NCBI GenBank assembly: GCA_910588065.1
Contig: CAJUPZ010000001.1
Coordinates: 124,001 to 188,000 of the forward strand
Source: an uncultured Muribaculaceae bacterium
Lineage (GTDB): Bacteria > Bacteroidota > Bacteroidia > Bacteroidales > Muribaculaceae
DNA length: 64,000 bases
Reading direction: 5' to 3'
The notes under the pieces are model-generated. The model saw nothing but the letters and a program-made list of their open reading frames with translations. It was not told the origin of the DNA and made no database searches. Shown here in pieces: positions 35,651 to 43,603 of the stretch; position 1 is the stretch's first letter, and every line of letters starts with the position of its first letter. The position numbers and the translations under genes were made by a program.

Positions 35651-35848
35651 ATGCCTAAGATTAAAACTAATTCCGGTGCCAAAAAGAGGTTCGCCCTTAC
35701 CGGATCAGGAAAAATCAAGAGAAAACATGCTTTCAAGAGCCACATTCTCACAAAGAAAACAAAAAAGCAGAAACGCAACCTCACTCACTTCTCAACTGTT
35801 GCCAAGAGTGACAAGGCTAACGTTCTCGCTCTTCTGGCCCTCAAGTAA
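35651..35848 (+). CDS. rpmI: 50S ribosomal protein L35
   Basis: 65 aa, the normal size for bL35, very basic (MPKIKTNSGAKKRFALTGSGKIKRKHAFKSHIL). The N-terminal Lys/Ser/Gly start and the KRKHAFKSH motif are diagnostic. It binds 23S rRNA in the large subunit. It lies between infC and rplT, with an 80-nt leader after infC. Confidence 0.97.
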   Translation: MPKIKTNSGAKKRFALTGSGKIKRKHAFKSHILTKKTKKQKRNLTHFSTVAKSDKANVLALLALK

Positions 35849-35909
35849 GCAGCGATTTTCCGCAATCCAGTTGTAAAACTCGTGATTTTATAAAAAACAA
35901 TTACTAACC

Positions 35910-35949
35910 GGATGTTTAGCACTGAAGAGCCTTTGCGCCGCTGACATCC
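35910..35949 (+). promoter_or_regulatory. hairpin in the rplT leader
   Basis: GGATGTTTAGC (35910-35920) pairs with GCTGACATCC (35940-35949) with one bulge, 16 nt before the L20 start. It may be an L20 autoregulatory structure or an mRNA processing hairpin. Confidence 0.45.
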
Positions 35950-35964
35950 AAAAATCATCAAACA

Positions 35965-36315
35965 ATGCCAAGATCAGTAAATCATGTAGCTTCAAGAGCT
36001 CGTAGAAAGAAAATCTTAAAACTCACCCGTGGATACTTCGGCTGCCGTCGTAACGTATGGACCGTTGCAAAAAACACTTGGGAAAAAGGTCTTACATACG
36101 CTTACCGCGACCGTAAGGACAAAAAGCGCAACTTCCGCGCTCTCTGGATTCAGCGCATCAACGCCGCTGCACGTCTTGAAGATCTCAGCTACTCCAAGCT
36201 CATGGGTCTTATCCACAAAGCAGGTATCGAAATCAACCGCAAGGTGCTCGCTGACCTCGCTCTCAACAATCCCGCAGCTTTCAAGGCTATCGTTGACAAG
36301 GTGAAAAACGCCTGA
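35965..36315 (+). CDS. rplT: 50S ribosomal protein L20
   Basis: 116 aa, usual size for bL20. Basic N-terminus (MPRSVNHVASRARRKKILKLTRGYFGCRRNVWTVAK) and the FRALWIQRINAAARLEDLSYSKLM block are conserved. It is essential for early 50S assembly and in several bacteria represses its own operon by binding a leader RNA that mimics 23S rRNA. It closes the thrS-infC-rpmI-rplT cluster and is followed by a terminator. Confidence 0.98.
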   Translation: MPRSVNHVASRARRKKILKLTRGYFGCRRNVWTVAKNTWEKGLTYAYRDRKDKKRNFRALWIQRINAAARLEDLSYSKLMGLIHKAGIEINRKVLADLALNNPAAFKAIVDKVKNA

Positions 36316-36341
36316 TATCAACTTTCTTGAATATACCACAG

Positions 36342-36380
36342 CTGTCCGGCTTGCTTAATCGCTTGCCGGGCAGTTTTTTT
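36342..36380 (+). terminator. terminator of the thrS-rplT cluster
   Basis: CTGTCCGGC (36342-36350) pairs with GCCGGGCAG (36365-36373) over 9 bp with one G-U, followed by seven T. Confidence 0.85.
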
Positions 36381-36434
36381 GTCAGTCAAGTCCGATCCGT
36401 CAGACATGTCAGACTAGTACGACTCGTCCTGGCC
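36381..36434. repeat. imperfect 9-bp tandem repeat
   Basis: GT(C/A)-starting units recur every 9 nt at 36381, 36390, 36399, 36408, 36417 and 36426 (GTCAGTCAA, GTCCGATCC, GTCAGACAT, GTCAGACTA, GTACGACTC, GTCCTGGCC). It lies between the terminator and the next promoter and has no coding role. Confidence 0.6.
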
Positions 36435-36475
36435 GGATCCGCCAAATCTCTTTTTCTAAAAAATATTCTTTTTTG

Positions 36476-36508
36476 TTTGCATTCTTCAATAATTTATTAT
36501 TACCTTTG
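36476..36508 (+). promoter_or_regulatory. promoter of the TraB-ABC-GntR operon
   Basis: TTTG (36476-36479), 21-nt spacer, TACCTTTG (36501-36508), 39 nt before the TraB-like start. Confidence 0.65.
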
Positions 36509-36510
36509 CA

Positions 36511-36532
36511 GTGTTGTACAAGCGTACAACAC
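36511..36532 (+). promoter_or_regulatory. perfect inverted repeat at the transcription start
   Basis: GTGTTGTAC, AAGC, GTACAACAC: 9-bp perfect arms immediately after the -7 box, centred near the expected start site. It could be an operator, for example for the GntR protein encoded at the operon end, or a 5' stem on the mRNA. Confidence 0.5.
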
Positions 36533-36547
36533 TAAAACATTTCTGCA

Positions 36548-37423
36548 ATGAAAAGAATTATGATTTGCGCCGCAGTACTTGCGGCATCGATAGCAGCTCA
36601 GGCGCAGCTGCTTTGGAAAGTGACTTCACCGGGCAGCGACAAGGTGTCATACATCGTTGGTACCCACCACCTTGCCCCTCAGGGTATGATTGACAGCATC
36701 TCCGGCCTCAAGGATGCTATAAAGGGAGTTGATGCTGTGTATGGCGAGGTGGATATGACTACGATCACTCCTGACATTCAGCAAAAAATGATGGCCATGA
36801 TGGCGGCTCCGGCAGACAGCACTCTCAATCTTGTGCTTACAAAAGAGCAGTATGATTCGGTAGGTGCCATAGTCAACAAATATTTCAACGGCATGGCTAC
36901 AGTTGACCAGCTTGCGGCTCTCAAGCCGGTTGCACTATCAACCCAGCTTTCGCTCATGCAGAATATTGCTGCATTTCCGGGATTCAATCCGGCCGAACAG
37001 CTCGACACAAAGATTCAGCAAGAGGCTACCGCTCTCGGCAAACAAGCCAAAGGTTTTGAAACCATCGAGTTTCAGCTCGGCATTCTGTATGGCGACCCTA
37101 TCGCCGAGCAGGCTGAGGCGCTGATGAAAACTGTGCGTCATGACACAGAAAGTATCGAACTCAGCAAGAAACTTGCCAACGCATATATCAAAGGCGACCT
37201 TGATGAGATGTACTCTGTGATACGCGACAAAGATCTGGGTATGGATGATGACGCTGTCAGGAAACTTATTACAGACCGCAATGTCAACTGGGCTTCCATG
37301 CTTAAATTCATCCTGCCGCAGCAATCCGTGCTTGTGGCGGTGGGTGCAGGGCATCTGCCCGGCTCAAATGGTATGATATCTTTGTTGAGAGGACTCGGAT
37401 TTGTTGTTGAACCGGTTAATTGA
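36548..37423 (+). CDS. TraB/GumN family protein
   Basis: 291 aa with a signal peptide (ends near AAQAQ). TraB/GumN proteins carry conserved GxxH motifs in a metalloprotease-like fold; here VGTHHLAP (about residue 38) and VAVGAGHLPGSNGMISLLRGLGF near the C-terminus are visible, with GEVD near 62. Function in bacteria is unclear; animal relatives (TIKI) are Wnt-cleaving proteases. The ABC ATPase gene begins 6 nt after the stop, so it probably belongs to the same operon. Confidence 0.85.
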   Translation: MKRIMICAAVLAASIAAQAQLLWKVTSPGSDKVSYIVGTHHLAPQGMIDSISGLKDAIKGVDAVYGEVDMTTITPDIQQKMMAMMAAPADSTLNLVLTKEQYDSVGAIVNKYFNGMATVDQLAALKPVALSTQLSLMQNIAAFPGFNPAEQLDTKIQQEATALGKQAKGFETIEFQLGILYGDPIAEQAEALMKTVRHDTESIELSKKLANAYIKGDLDEMYSVIRDKDLGMDDDAVRKLITDRNVNWASMLKFILPQQSVLVAVGAGHLPGSNGMISLLRGLGFVVEPVN

Positions 37424-37429
37424 TGTCTC

Positions 37430-38269
37430 ATGATTACCCTCGACAATATATCATACCGATATCCATCCGGTACTGATGCAGTCACAAACATGACTGCATC
37501 GATACCGCAGGGTATACACCTGCTGCTGGGTGAGAACGGAGCCGGAAAAACAACTCTTCTCCACATTATCTCAGGTCTGCTTTTTCCATCGTCAGGCAGC
37601 TGCGAGATAGATGGTCACCGGCCGGGTGAGCGGGAACCATCCGTGCTTTCAAAGCTGTTTTTCCTCGCTGACAATTTCATATTTCCGCAGTCGACGATTA
37701 ATGCCTTTGCAAGGGATCTCTCTCCGTTTTACCCATCGTTCAGTCAGGAGATGTTCAGGGAAAACCTTGCCGATTTCGGGCTTACAGGCAATGAACCGTT
37801 CAAATCACTGTCGCTCGGAAACAAGCGCAAGTCGCTACTTGCCTACGCGGTGGCATTGCGCGTGGAGGTGTTGCTGCTGGATGAGCCGGTCAATGGCCTT
37901 GACCTTAACTCTAAGCAGATTTTCAGGCGCATCCTCGTCCGAAACATAAGCGACACAGCAACTGTAATCATCTCGACCCATACTGTGAGCGATCTTGAAA
38001 CTCTTTTTGACGGGGTGATAATGCTGCGCAGAGGGCAGATGCTCATTACATCTTCTGTAGCTGAGATTCAGCGCAATATCTCGTTCATATCCTCGGCAGT
38101 GCCCCCGGCTGATGCTGTTTTCTATCTGCAGAATGCAGGTGCCTACCGGTCTGTTGTGCCGGCTGACTCTGCAAGAGAATCAGATGTTGACTTTGTGCTG
38201 CTGTATTTTGCAATGCAGAGCCCTCAGGCTCAGGAAGTTTTGAAAATGCTTAAACCCGAATTATCATGA
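37430..38269 (+). CDS. ABC transporter ATP-binding protein
   Basis: 279 aa. Walker A GENGAGKTT (34-42), Q-loop region FFLADNFIFPQ, a divergent signature (FKSLSLGNKRK instead of LSGGQ), Walker B VLLLDEPVNGLD and the H-loop ISTHTVSDLE. The fold matches the YtrB-type subunits of GntR/YtrA-linked export systems. It pairs with the membrane protein whose gene overlaps its end by 4 nt. The substrate (lipid, peptide or antibiotic-like) cannot be inferred. Confidence 0.9.
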   Translation: MITLDNISYRYPSGTDAVTNMTASIPQGIHLLLGENGAGKTTLLHIISGLLFPSSGSCEIDGHRPGEREPSVLSKLFFLADNFIFPQSTINAFARDLSPFYPSFSQEMFRENLADFGLTGNEPFKSLSLGNKRKSLLAYAVALRVEVLLLDEPVNGLDLNSKQIFRRILVRNISDTATVIISTHTVSDLETLFDGVIMLRRGQMLITSSVAEIQRNISFISSAVPPADAVFYLQNAGAYRSVVPADSARESDVDFVLLYFAMQSPQAQEVLKMLKPELS

Positions 38270-39045
38270 GTGAAAACCTTTATACAGACAGCTTCTCCTT
38301 GCGGAGAACTCTGGCTTTCGGCAAAATTTTTTCTCCGTGGATTGGACGCCAGTTGCTGTTCATGCCGCTTATTTCGCTTGCTGTAGCCATATTGACTATT
38401 GTGCTCGCCACGAATCCGGTGGGAACACTGTTCTGCGGACTGCTTTCCTTTGTGCCGGCGATTATGGTGTATTTCGGCTCCCTTGTATTCGCATACAGCA
38501 ACGACCGGACCATGCTTGCGATATTGCCTGTCAAATGGAGCGAGAAAGCTCTGTTTATGATAGTGTATTCACTCGTGGTTGTGCCGTTGTGCGTCGATGT
38601 GCCGCAAATTCTTGCGGACAGGGTTGCCATTTGGCTGGATCCGGACCGACTTGATTCAAATGTCTTCCTTTCGGCGAAGTACACGACTCAGGGAGTCAGC
38701 GCCTCCTGGAATTATCTGCAGCAGCTTATCCCGGCAGCCGTATGTCTTACAGCGGTTGTGTTCTACACCTCGCGCCGCATTCTCATGCCGGTTGTATGGA
38801 CAATAGTTTCTGTAATAGGGCTCTCTGTCCTCGGCGGAATATGCGGTATACTAAGCGTGGTGAAGCTTGGTGCCAGTAATCTTGATGTAATTGCCGAATC
38901 CAATAAGGACAATCCTAAAGCGATTATCAATGCTCTTATGGGCGAGATGCAGCCTTACATCAGTATTCTTCAGATTATCAGTGTGTCTGTGCTGATTATA
39001 TTAGCGTGGCTGGTGTGCCGCCGTCTTAAAACCGGTCAGCTCTGA
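38266..39045 (+). CDS. ABC transporter membrane subunit
   Basis: 259 aa with about six hydrophobic helices (FMPLISLAVAILTIVLA, TLFCGLLSFVPAIMVYFGSLVFAY, later IISVSVLIILAWLVC). No characterised permease motif; the call rests on helices plus coupling to the ATPase gene (ATGA overlap) and to the GntR gene (1-nt overlap). It would form the transmembrane channel of the exporter. Confidence 0.8.
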   Translation: MSENLYTDSFSLRRTLAFGKIFSPWIGRQLLFMPLISLAVAILTIVLATNPVGTLFCGLLSFVPAIMVYFGSLVFAYSNDRTMLAILPVKWSEKALFMIVYSLVVVPLCVDVPQILADRVAIWLDPDRLDSNVFLSAKYTTQGVSASWNYLQQLIPAAVCLTAVVFYTSRRILMPVVWTIVSVIGLSVLGGICGILSVVKLGASNLDVIAESNKDNPKAIINALMGEMQPYISILQIISVSVLIILAWLVCRRLKTGQL

Positions 39046-39446
39046 TGGCTATGGAATTTAAATCAGACAGGCCGATATACCGCCAGATTGTTGACTACTG
39101 CTTTGTGTGCATCCTATCCGGTGCATGGAGAGAAGGGGAGAGGGTGCGCAGCGTGCGCGAGATGTCGGTGGAAATGAGTGTGAACACCCACACTGTTCTG
39201 AAAGCATACGACTTTTTGCAGGCTCACGGCATAATCGAGGCAAGACGCGGTATGGGATATTTTCTTTGTGAAGATGCGCGCCGACAGGTGAACAGAACAC
39301 GCAAAGAGGATTTTTTCAACAATTCCGCTCCGGAGCTATTCGCTCAAATGGATCTTCTCGGCATAACGGAGGAGGACCTTGTCAGAGCCTACCGGGAGTA
39401 CAAATGCGCTAAACAGGCATTACCATCATCGGAATATCAGCCCTGA
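39045..39446 (+). CDS. GntR family (YtrA-type) transcriptional regulator
   Basis: 133 aa. Residues 5-72 are a winged helix-turn-helix of the GntR type: RPIYRQIVDYCFVCILSGAWREGERVRSVREMSVEMSVNTHTVLKAYDFLQAHGII. The C-terminal part is short and lacks a large ligand-binding domain, as in YtrA-like regulators that sit with ABC exporter genes. It is the last gene of the operon and presumably controls it; the perfect palindrome at 36511-36532 is a candidate operator. Its 3' end overlaps the convergent stress protein gene by 38 nt. Confidence 0.9.
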   Translation: MAMEFKSDRPIYRQIVDYCFVCILSGAWREGERVRSVREMSVEMSVNTHTVLKAYDFLQAHGIIEARRGMGYFLCEDARRQVNRTRKEDFFNNSAPELFAQMDLLGITEEDLVRAYREYKCAKQALPSSEYQP

Positions 39447-40524
39447 ACAGCAGCCTGTGGGCAAGTCCCGGATTGAAAAGACGCGAAAAGATATTCTTCT
39501 TTTTATTCGGAACAACAATCAGATCTACCCGGTTGTTACCAAGAAATTCCTTGAACTGGCTCTCGGCTTCCTTGTAGTCGAAATAGCGTATGTTGAAACT
39601 GAAATCCGGATAGTGGTTACGGCAATAATTCTCAAGGGCATTGAACGGAGCGGAGTTTTTACTTCCGCTCTGTTTTTTTGACGGAATGTTTGCCAGCGTG
39701 ATGTCGGCGTTGCTGTCAGGAATCATTCTGGCAAGTTGGTCAAGGGCAATGATATCCTCCTGGTCAAGAGTGCAGAAAAACACGATGTTTCTTATGCTCT
39801 CTATCTCTGTGAGATGGGTGTCGGCCGGAACAGTGAACACCGGATAGCGGCAGGTGTCAAGCACCTCGGCAGTGACGCTTCCAACAAGCTCGCGCTCCTT
39901 GGTATCCGCGCCCCGGGTACCCATGACTATCAGGACCGGGTTGGTCTGGCGGGCATAGCTCACTATCACTTCCTCGGGCACCCCCTCGCTGACTACACTT
40001 TTGAATTTTACGGGTGGAAGCTCGCCGTTCTTGATTCTTGTTTTCAGAGAAGTGCAAAACTGCTCCATATTCTGCTCGGCGTCCTTTTGCAACGCATCGC
40101 GCACTTCGCTGTTTACAACATCATAATTCAATGCGTCGCTCAGCTGCATGGAGCCGGGGAGCGACGGGTCAACAAATGTGTTGAGCAGAGTAATGTCGGT
40201 GCCGAGACTTTTTGATATATGGAATGCCAGGCTACAGGCATGGATGGAGTAGGGCGAGAAGTCCAGCGGCACAAGTATCGTGTGACTTTTTTCGCCGGTG
40301 GCGGAGGGTGTTTCCAGTGAAAATATATCTCCGTTCTCTATCACCCGCAGCGCCAGTGGAAGGTCACTCTCCTTAATGCGCACTCTCACTCCCGAAGCCA
40401 CAACCGGCTGCGACAGGTTTACATTTTGAAGTGAAGCTTTAACACCTTCGCTCTCCAGAAGTGTTTTAAGAGCTACCGCCCGCTCGTAGGTGTGGATGGC
40501 AACTGTTATCAAACGGTCTTCCAT
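39409..40524 (-). CDS. universal stress protein with N-terminal DUF2007-like domain
   Basis: 371 aa. Residues 1-75 look like the DUF2007 signal-transducing domain (ITVAIHTYERAVALKTLLESEGV). Two UspA-like domains follow: the first (about 83-225) starts TILVPLDFSPYS and includes the ATP-loop GTRGADTKERELVGSVTAEVL; the second (about 230-371) is more degenerate. Such tandem Usp proteins act as cytoplasmic stress sensors. Its 3' end overlaps the gntR 3' end (39409-39446). Confidence 0.8.
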   Translation of the reverse strand: MEDRLITVAIHTYERAVALKTLLESEGVKASLQNVNLSQPVVASGVRVRIKESDLPLALRVIENGDIFSLETPSATGEKSHTILVPLDFSPYSIHACSLAFHISKSLGTDITLLNTFVDPSLPGSMQLSDALNYDVVNSEVRDALQKDAEQNMEQFCTSLKTRIKNGELPPVKFKSVVSEGVPEEVIVSYARQTNPVLIVMGTRGADTKERELVGSVTAEVLDTCRYPVFTVPADTHLTEIESIRNIVFFCTLDQEDIIALDQLARMIPDSNADITLANIPSKKQSGSKNSAPFNALENYCRNHYPDFSFNIRYFDYKEAESQFKEFLGNNRVDLIVVPNKKKNIFSRLFNPGLAHRLLFRADIPMMVMPV

Positions 40525-40591
40525 AATATATATAAAGGAGAGAGGATGAATGAGAAATTATGTCATAATCTCTGCCTTTGCGAGGCCGGGA

Positions 40592-40852
40592 TTATTCTTT
40601 GTCCTGCTGCTCTTTGAGGATTTCGACAGCCATGTCGTAGATGGTGGTGTCGTCAAGAACAACGATGCCTCCGTCAGGTCCCGGCTCAATGTGTACACCG
40701 CAGTTTTTGCCAAATTCGTAGTTGCTGCCGCCGAAGTAGTTTCTGACGGTCTGGACGGTTATGTTGAGCTTGTCGGCAATCTGATGAGTCGCGCCGTCGG
40801 GCAAACTGTCTTTGAGGCGGCGGAGGTCGTTGAATGAGATAGTCTTAGCCAT
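40592..40852 (-). CDS. small HTH DNA-binding protein
   Basis: 86 aa. The N-terminal half is a helix-turn-helix (LPDGATHQIADKLNITVQTVRNYFGGSNY), the C-terminal half short and acidic (PDGGIVVLDDTTIYDMAVEILKEQQDKE). It is a conserved-looking Bacteroidetes type without a known regulon. It is upstream of the Usp gene on the same strand, 67 nt away, perhaps co-transcribed. Confidence 0.75.
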   Translation of the reverse strand: MAKTISFNDLRRLKDSLPDGATHQIADKLNITVQTVRNYFGGSNYEFGKNCGVHIEPGPDGGIVVLDDTTIYDMAVEILKEQQDKE

Positions 40853-40977
40853 GATACTATGAGTTTAAAGGGTTAGTGTTTCTGTTTGAAAAGTTTTTAC
40901 GTGGTTAAATTATAGCTTATTTGTGAGCTGACCAAATAATTGGCAAAAAAGATTTATATGTTATACAACATAAATGG

Positions 40978-41769
40978 TCAAATCCGCTCAATATCACTTG
41001 ATTTAATCCATGCGCGGTGGTGATTGTCCACCTTGATATCAAGCCATTTGAGGCCGGTGGTGTCATTTTGTGCCGATATGGAGTCAAGTATCTCAAGCTT
41101 GGTGCCTTCGTGGAGAAGCATCGCTTCCTCGCGCCTGTCTTTAGGCTCGCGGGGCGAGGTGCTCAGAAGTGCGGAGGGAGACACTATGATGGCGGTGTCC
41201 GGATTAGTGGCAATGCTTGCACCCCTCGCTGCGAGGATGCCGGCGCAGACAGTGAGCAGAAACATCACTATCGCTCCGAAAAAGCCTACCTTGCGGGCTC
41301 CTATAGCCGATGAGAAGATGTAGAGAGCGATACCGCCGAGACACAGCACAAAAAATCCGAATGCAATCCAAGCCATGGTATTGGATCCTGTGATGGTGGC
41401 GGCTTTGTCAAAACTGTTGCTCATGAACGAGCCTCGCTCTCCCTGACGGTCAAAAATCCGGGAGTTGACAAATTCGAGGTTTGTCTTTGCGGATGCATTT
41501 GTGGGGTCAAGGCGCAGAGCGCGTTCGTAGGCAACTATCGCCTTGCCTGTCTTTCCAAGCCGGTAATAGCAGTTGCCGAGATTGTAATACAGAGCGGATG
41601 ATGTGCCGCTCTCGGCGATGATGCGTGAGTAGAGCTCGGCTGCCAGAGTGAAATCGTCTGCGGTGTATGCCGAGTCGGCTCTGGATTCGAGAGGTGTCTG
41701 TGCCGACAGGTCTACGGCTGAAAATAAGCCGGCGAGGCACATTATTATATATAGGTGTATCTTTCTCAT
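40978..41769 (-). CDS. batE: BatE: TPR and SH3-like protein of the aerotolerance operon
   Basis: 263 aa. Signal peptide (to about residue 24), a TPR region (residues 25-110; SALYYNLGNCYYRLGKTGKAIVAYERALRLDP), two transmembrane helices (about 130-180), and an SH3-like C-terminus (LHEGTKLEILDSISAQNDTTGLKWLDIKVDNHHRAWIKSSDIE). This order is that of Bacteroides BatE. Last gene of the bat operon; its start overlaps the batD stop (ATGA). Confidence 0.88.
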   Translation of the reverse strand: MRKIHLYIIMCLAGLFSAVDLSAQTPLESRADSAYTADDFTLAAELYSRIIAESGTSSALYYNLGNCYYRLGKTGKAIVAYERALRLDPTNASAKTNLEFVNSRIFDRQGERGSFMSNSFDKAATITGSNTMAWIAFGFFVLCLGGIALYIFSSAIGARKVGFFGAIVMFLLTVCAGILAARGASIATNPDTAIIVSPSALLSTSPREPKDRREEAMLLHEGTKLEILDSISAQNDTTGLKWLDIKVDNHHRAWIKSSDIERI

Positions 41770-43601
41770 TTCCGTATCTTAGTATTTTCCATTGCGTTGA
41801 TGGCTTTGGTTGCGGCGTCGTATATCTGCTGCATCTCGTCATCAGATTTCTGCGGGGTGTAGCGGGCCATCTCGCAGGTGTCGATGATTGACATGAGCGG
41901 AGCTATGACATCCTCGCCAACCCCTGCTGACTGAAGTTTTTCCGACACATTCTGCCGGGTGAGCTGCGAAGCGGGTATTGACAGTTTGTCACCTATGTAG
42001 CCCCACAGGGCGCGGAGCATCTCCTCATGGAATTTGTCATCGGCGCCTGCTGCCGCAAATTTTTCGGCGGCGCGGAGCCTGCGTTTTGCAATCTTGTTGG
42101 CCTTGGCAATACGTGTTCCGGTGATGTCGGAAGAGCGGCGGAGATTTCTCGAATACATGGCGCCCGCGCAGGCAAGTGCTCCGCCGGCAATCAGGTACAG
42201 AAGCCAGTACCACCATTTCTCTATCACAAGAGTATGGCTCAGGGAAGGATTTTTGGCGCCGGTATGTATATGGAGTATATCGGTGTTCTTGGCTTCGATA
42301 TCCTTGCGTTCTGAGTCTGACACCGACGACCCTGCACCTTTCGACACCTTGATATTGTACGAAGGGGTGTCGATGGTAACATATTCTTTGGTAGCTGGAT
42401 TGAAATACACGAATTTGTTGCCGCCTATCTTGAAGTCGCCTACACTTTGCGGCACAAAGGTATACTCGACAGTCATTGTGCCGCTGACATTCTGACCGTT
42501 GACCTGAGCCTGGATATCACTCTTGGGTGTGTACTGCTCAAACTCATCGGGAAAGTCAATGACCGGCTCTTTCAGATATTTGATATTTCCGGTGCCTTTG
42601 ATGGTATATATCAGAGTAGCGGCATCGTTGGTGCGGAAGCTGCTGCCAACAAGACGGCTGTCGGCGGTAAAGGTGCCCACAGCGCCGTTAAATCCGTCGG
42701 GCTGGGGGAAGGGGAGAGGCTTTACATCCACAGAGGCGGAGTTTGACTTCACCTTTATCTCTTTTTCCTGAGGGTCGCGCACGGTGAAGAAGCCCATGTT
42801 CACGTTGTTGTACTGCACAACCTTTATATCATAGTTGCCGGAATTGATTGTGAGCTTTCCTGACTTCTGAGGAAAGATTATGCACTTTTTCAGCACGGCG
42901 GTCATATACCGCGAGCCGCGGTATTCTTCCTCCTCATTGAGCGTTGGCTGCAGGTCGAGCTCCTGGATAAGGAAGCCGTCGAAGCTCGGCTGGAGTGTGG
43001 GGAAGAAGGATGATATCTGGTATTTTGTGTAAAGTTTTATTGTACACTCTATCGCTTCCTGCTCGTAAGCTGATGGCTTTGAGAGTATTATTCGTACAAA
43101 CACATCGTTTGATTCAACCGGTCGGTCGGCGCTCTGGGTATCGACATCGTATATGTCAACCGGCTGCTGATTAGGCCGGGAGCTGCCCTGCGCAGGCTGC
43201 TGACGGTTGGAGTACGACCCTGCGACAATCGTAATGGTCGCCGGCTCGGTAGTGTATTTCTTGCCGTTCACACTTACCGATGCCTCGCCTATGGTGTACT
43301 TGCCGGGATTGTCGGCTTTGTAAAAGTAAGTGTATTCGATTCGTGACGACGACTCCATGCGGCCGTTGGTGACAACCTGACTGACGCTGGTGGAGGTTGA
43401 CGGTCCATACAGCAGTGTAAGCCCCGGAGTCTGCGGTATTTTTGGCTGTGAGGGAGCCTCTTCGGCGTTGCGCAGTATGTATGTTACTGCAAAACGCTCG
43501 CCGGCCTGCACGCTCCGAGGAGCGTTTACTTTGAACGACACCTGCGCTGCCGCTCCCATAGCCAATGCCAAAGCGATGAATATGAAAGTCAGTTTTTTCA
43601 T
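41766..43601 (-). CDS. batD: BatD: oxygen-tolerance/chaperone-like envelope protein
   Basis: 611 aa from the ATG at 43601 (a GTG three codons earlier would overlap batC). Signal peptide ends at AAAQ. The mature part is three to four Ig-like beta domains (VSFKVNAPRSVQAGERF, FTVRDPQEKEIKVKS, FEQYTPKSDIQAQVNG), then a transmembrane helix near 460 and a cytoplasmic helical tail. BatD proteins (Oxygen_tol/BatD family) work with the BatA/B vWA proteins in periplasmic stress; details are unclear. Confidence 0.9.
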   Translation of the reverse strand: MKKLTFIFIALALAMGAAAQVSFKVNAPRSVQAGERFAVTYILRNAEEAPSQPKIPQTPGLTLLYGPSTSTSVSQVVTNGRMESSSRIEYTYFYKADNPGKYTIGEASVSVNGKKYTTEPATITIVAGSYSNRQQPAQGSSRPNQQPVDIYDVDTQSADRPVESNDVFVRIILSKPSAYEQEAIECTIKLYTKYQISSFFPTLQPSFDGFLIQELDLQPTLNEEEEYRGSRYMTAVLKKCIIFPQKSGKLTINSGNYDIKVVQYNNVNMGFFTVRDPQEKEIKVKSNSASVDVKPLPFPQPDGFNGAVGTFTADSRLVGSSFRTNDAATLIYTIKGTGNIKYLKEPVIDFPDEFEQYTPKSDIQAQVNGQNVSGTMTVEYTFVPQSVGDFKIGGNKFVYFNPATKEYVTIDTPSYNIKVSKGAGSSVSDSERKDIEAKNTDILHIHTGAKNPSLSHTLVIEKWWYWLLYLIAGGALACAGAMYSRNLRRSSDITGTRIAKANKIAKRRLRAAEKFAAAGADDKFHEEMLRALWGYIGDKLSIPASQLTRQNVSEKLQSAGVGEDVIAPLMSIIDTCEMARYTPQKSDDEMQQIYDAATKAINAMENTKIRK

Positions 43602-43603
43602 AA

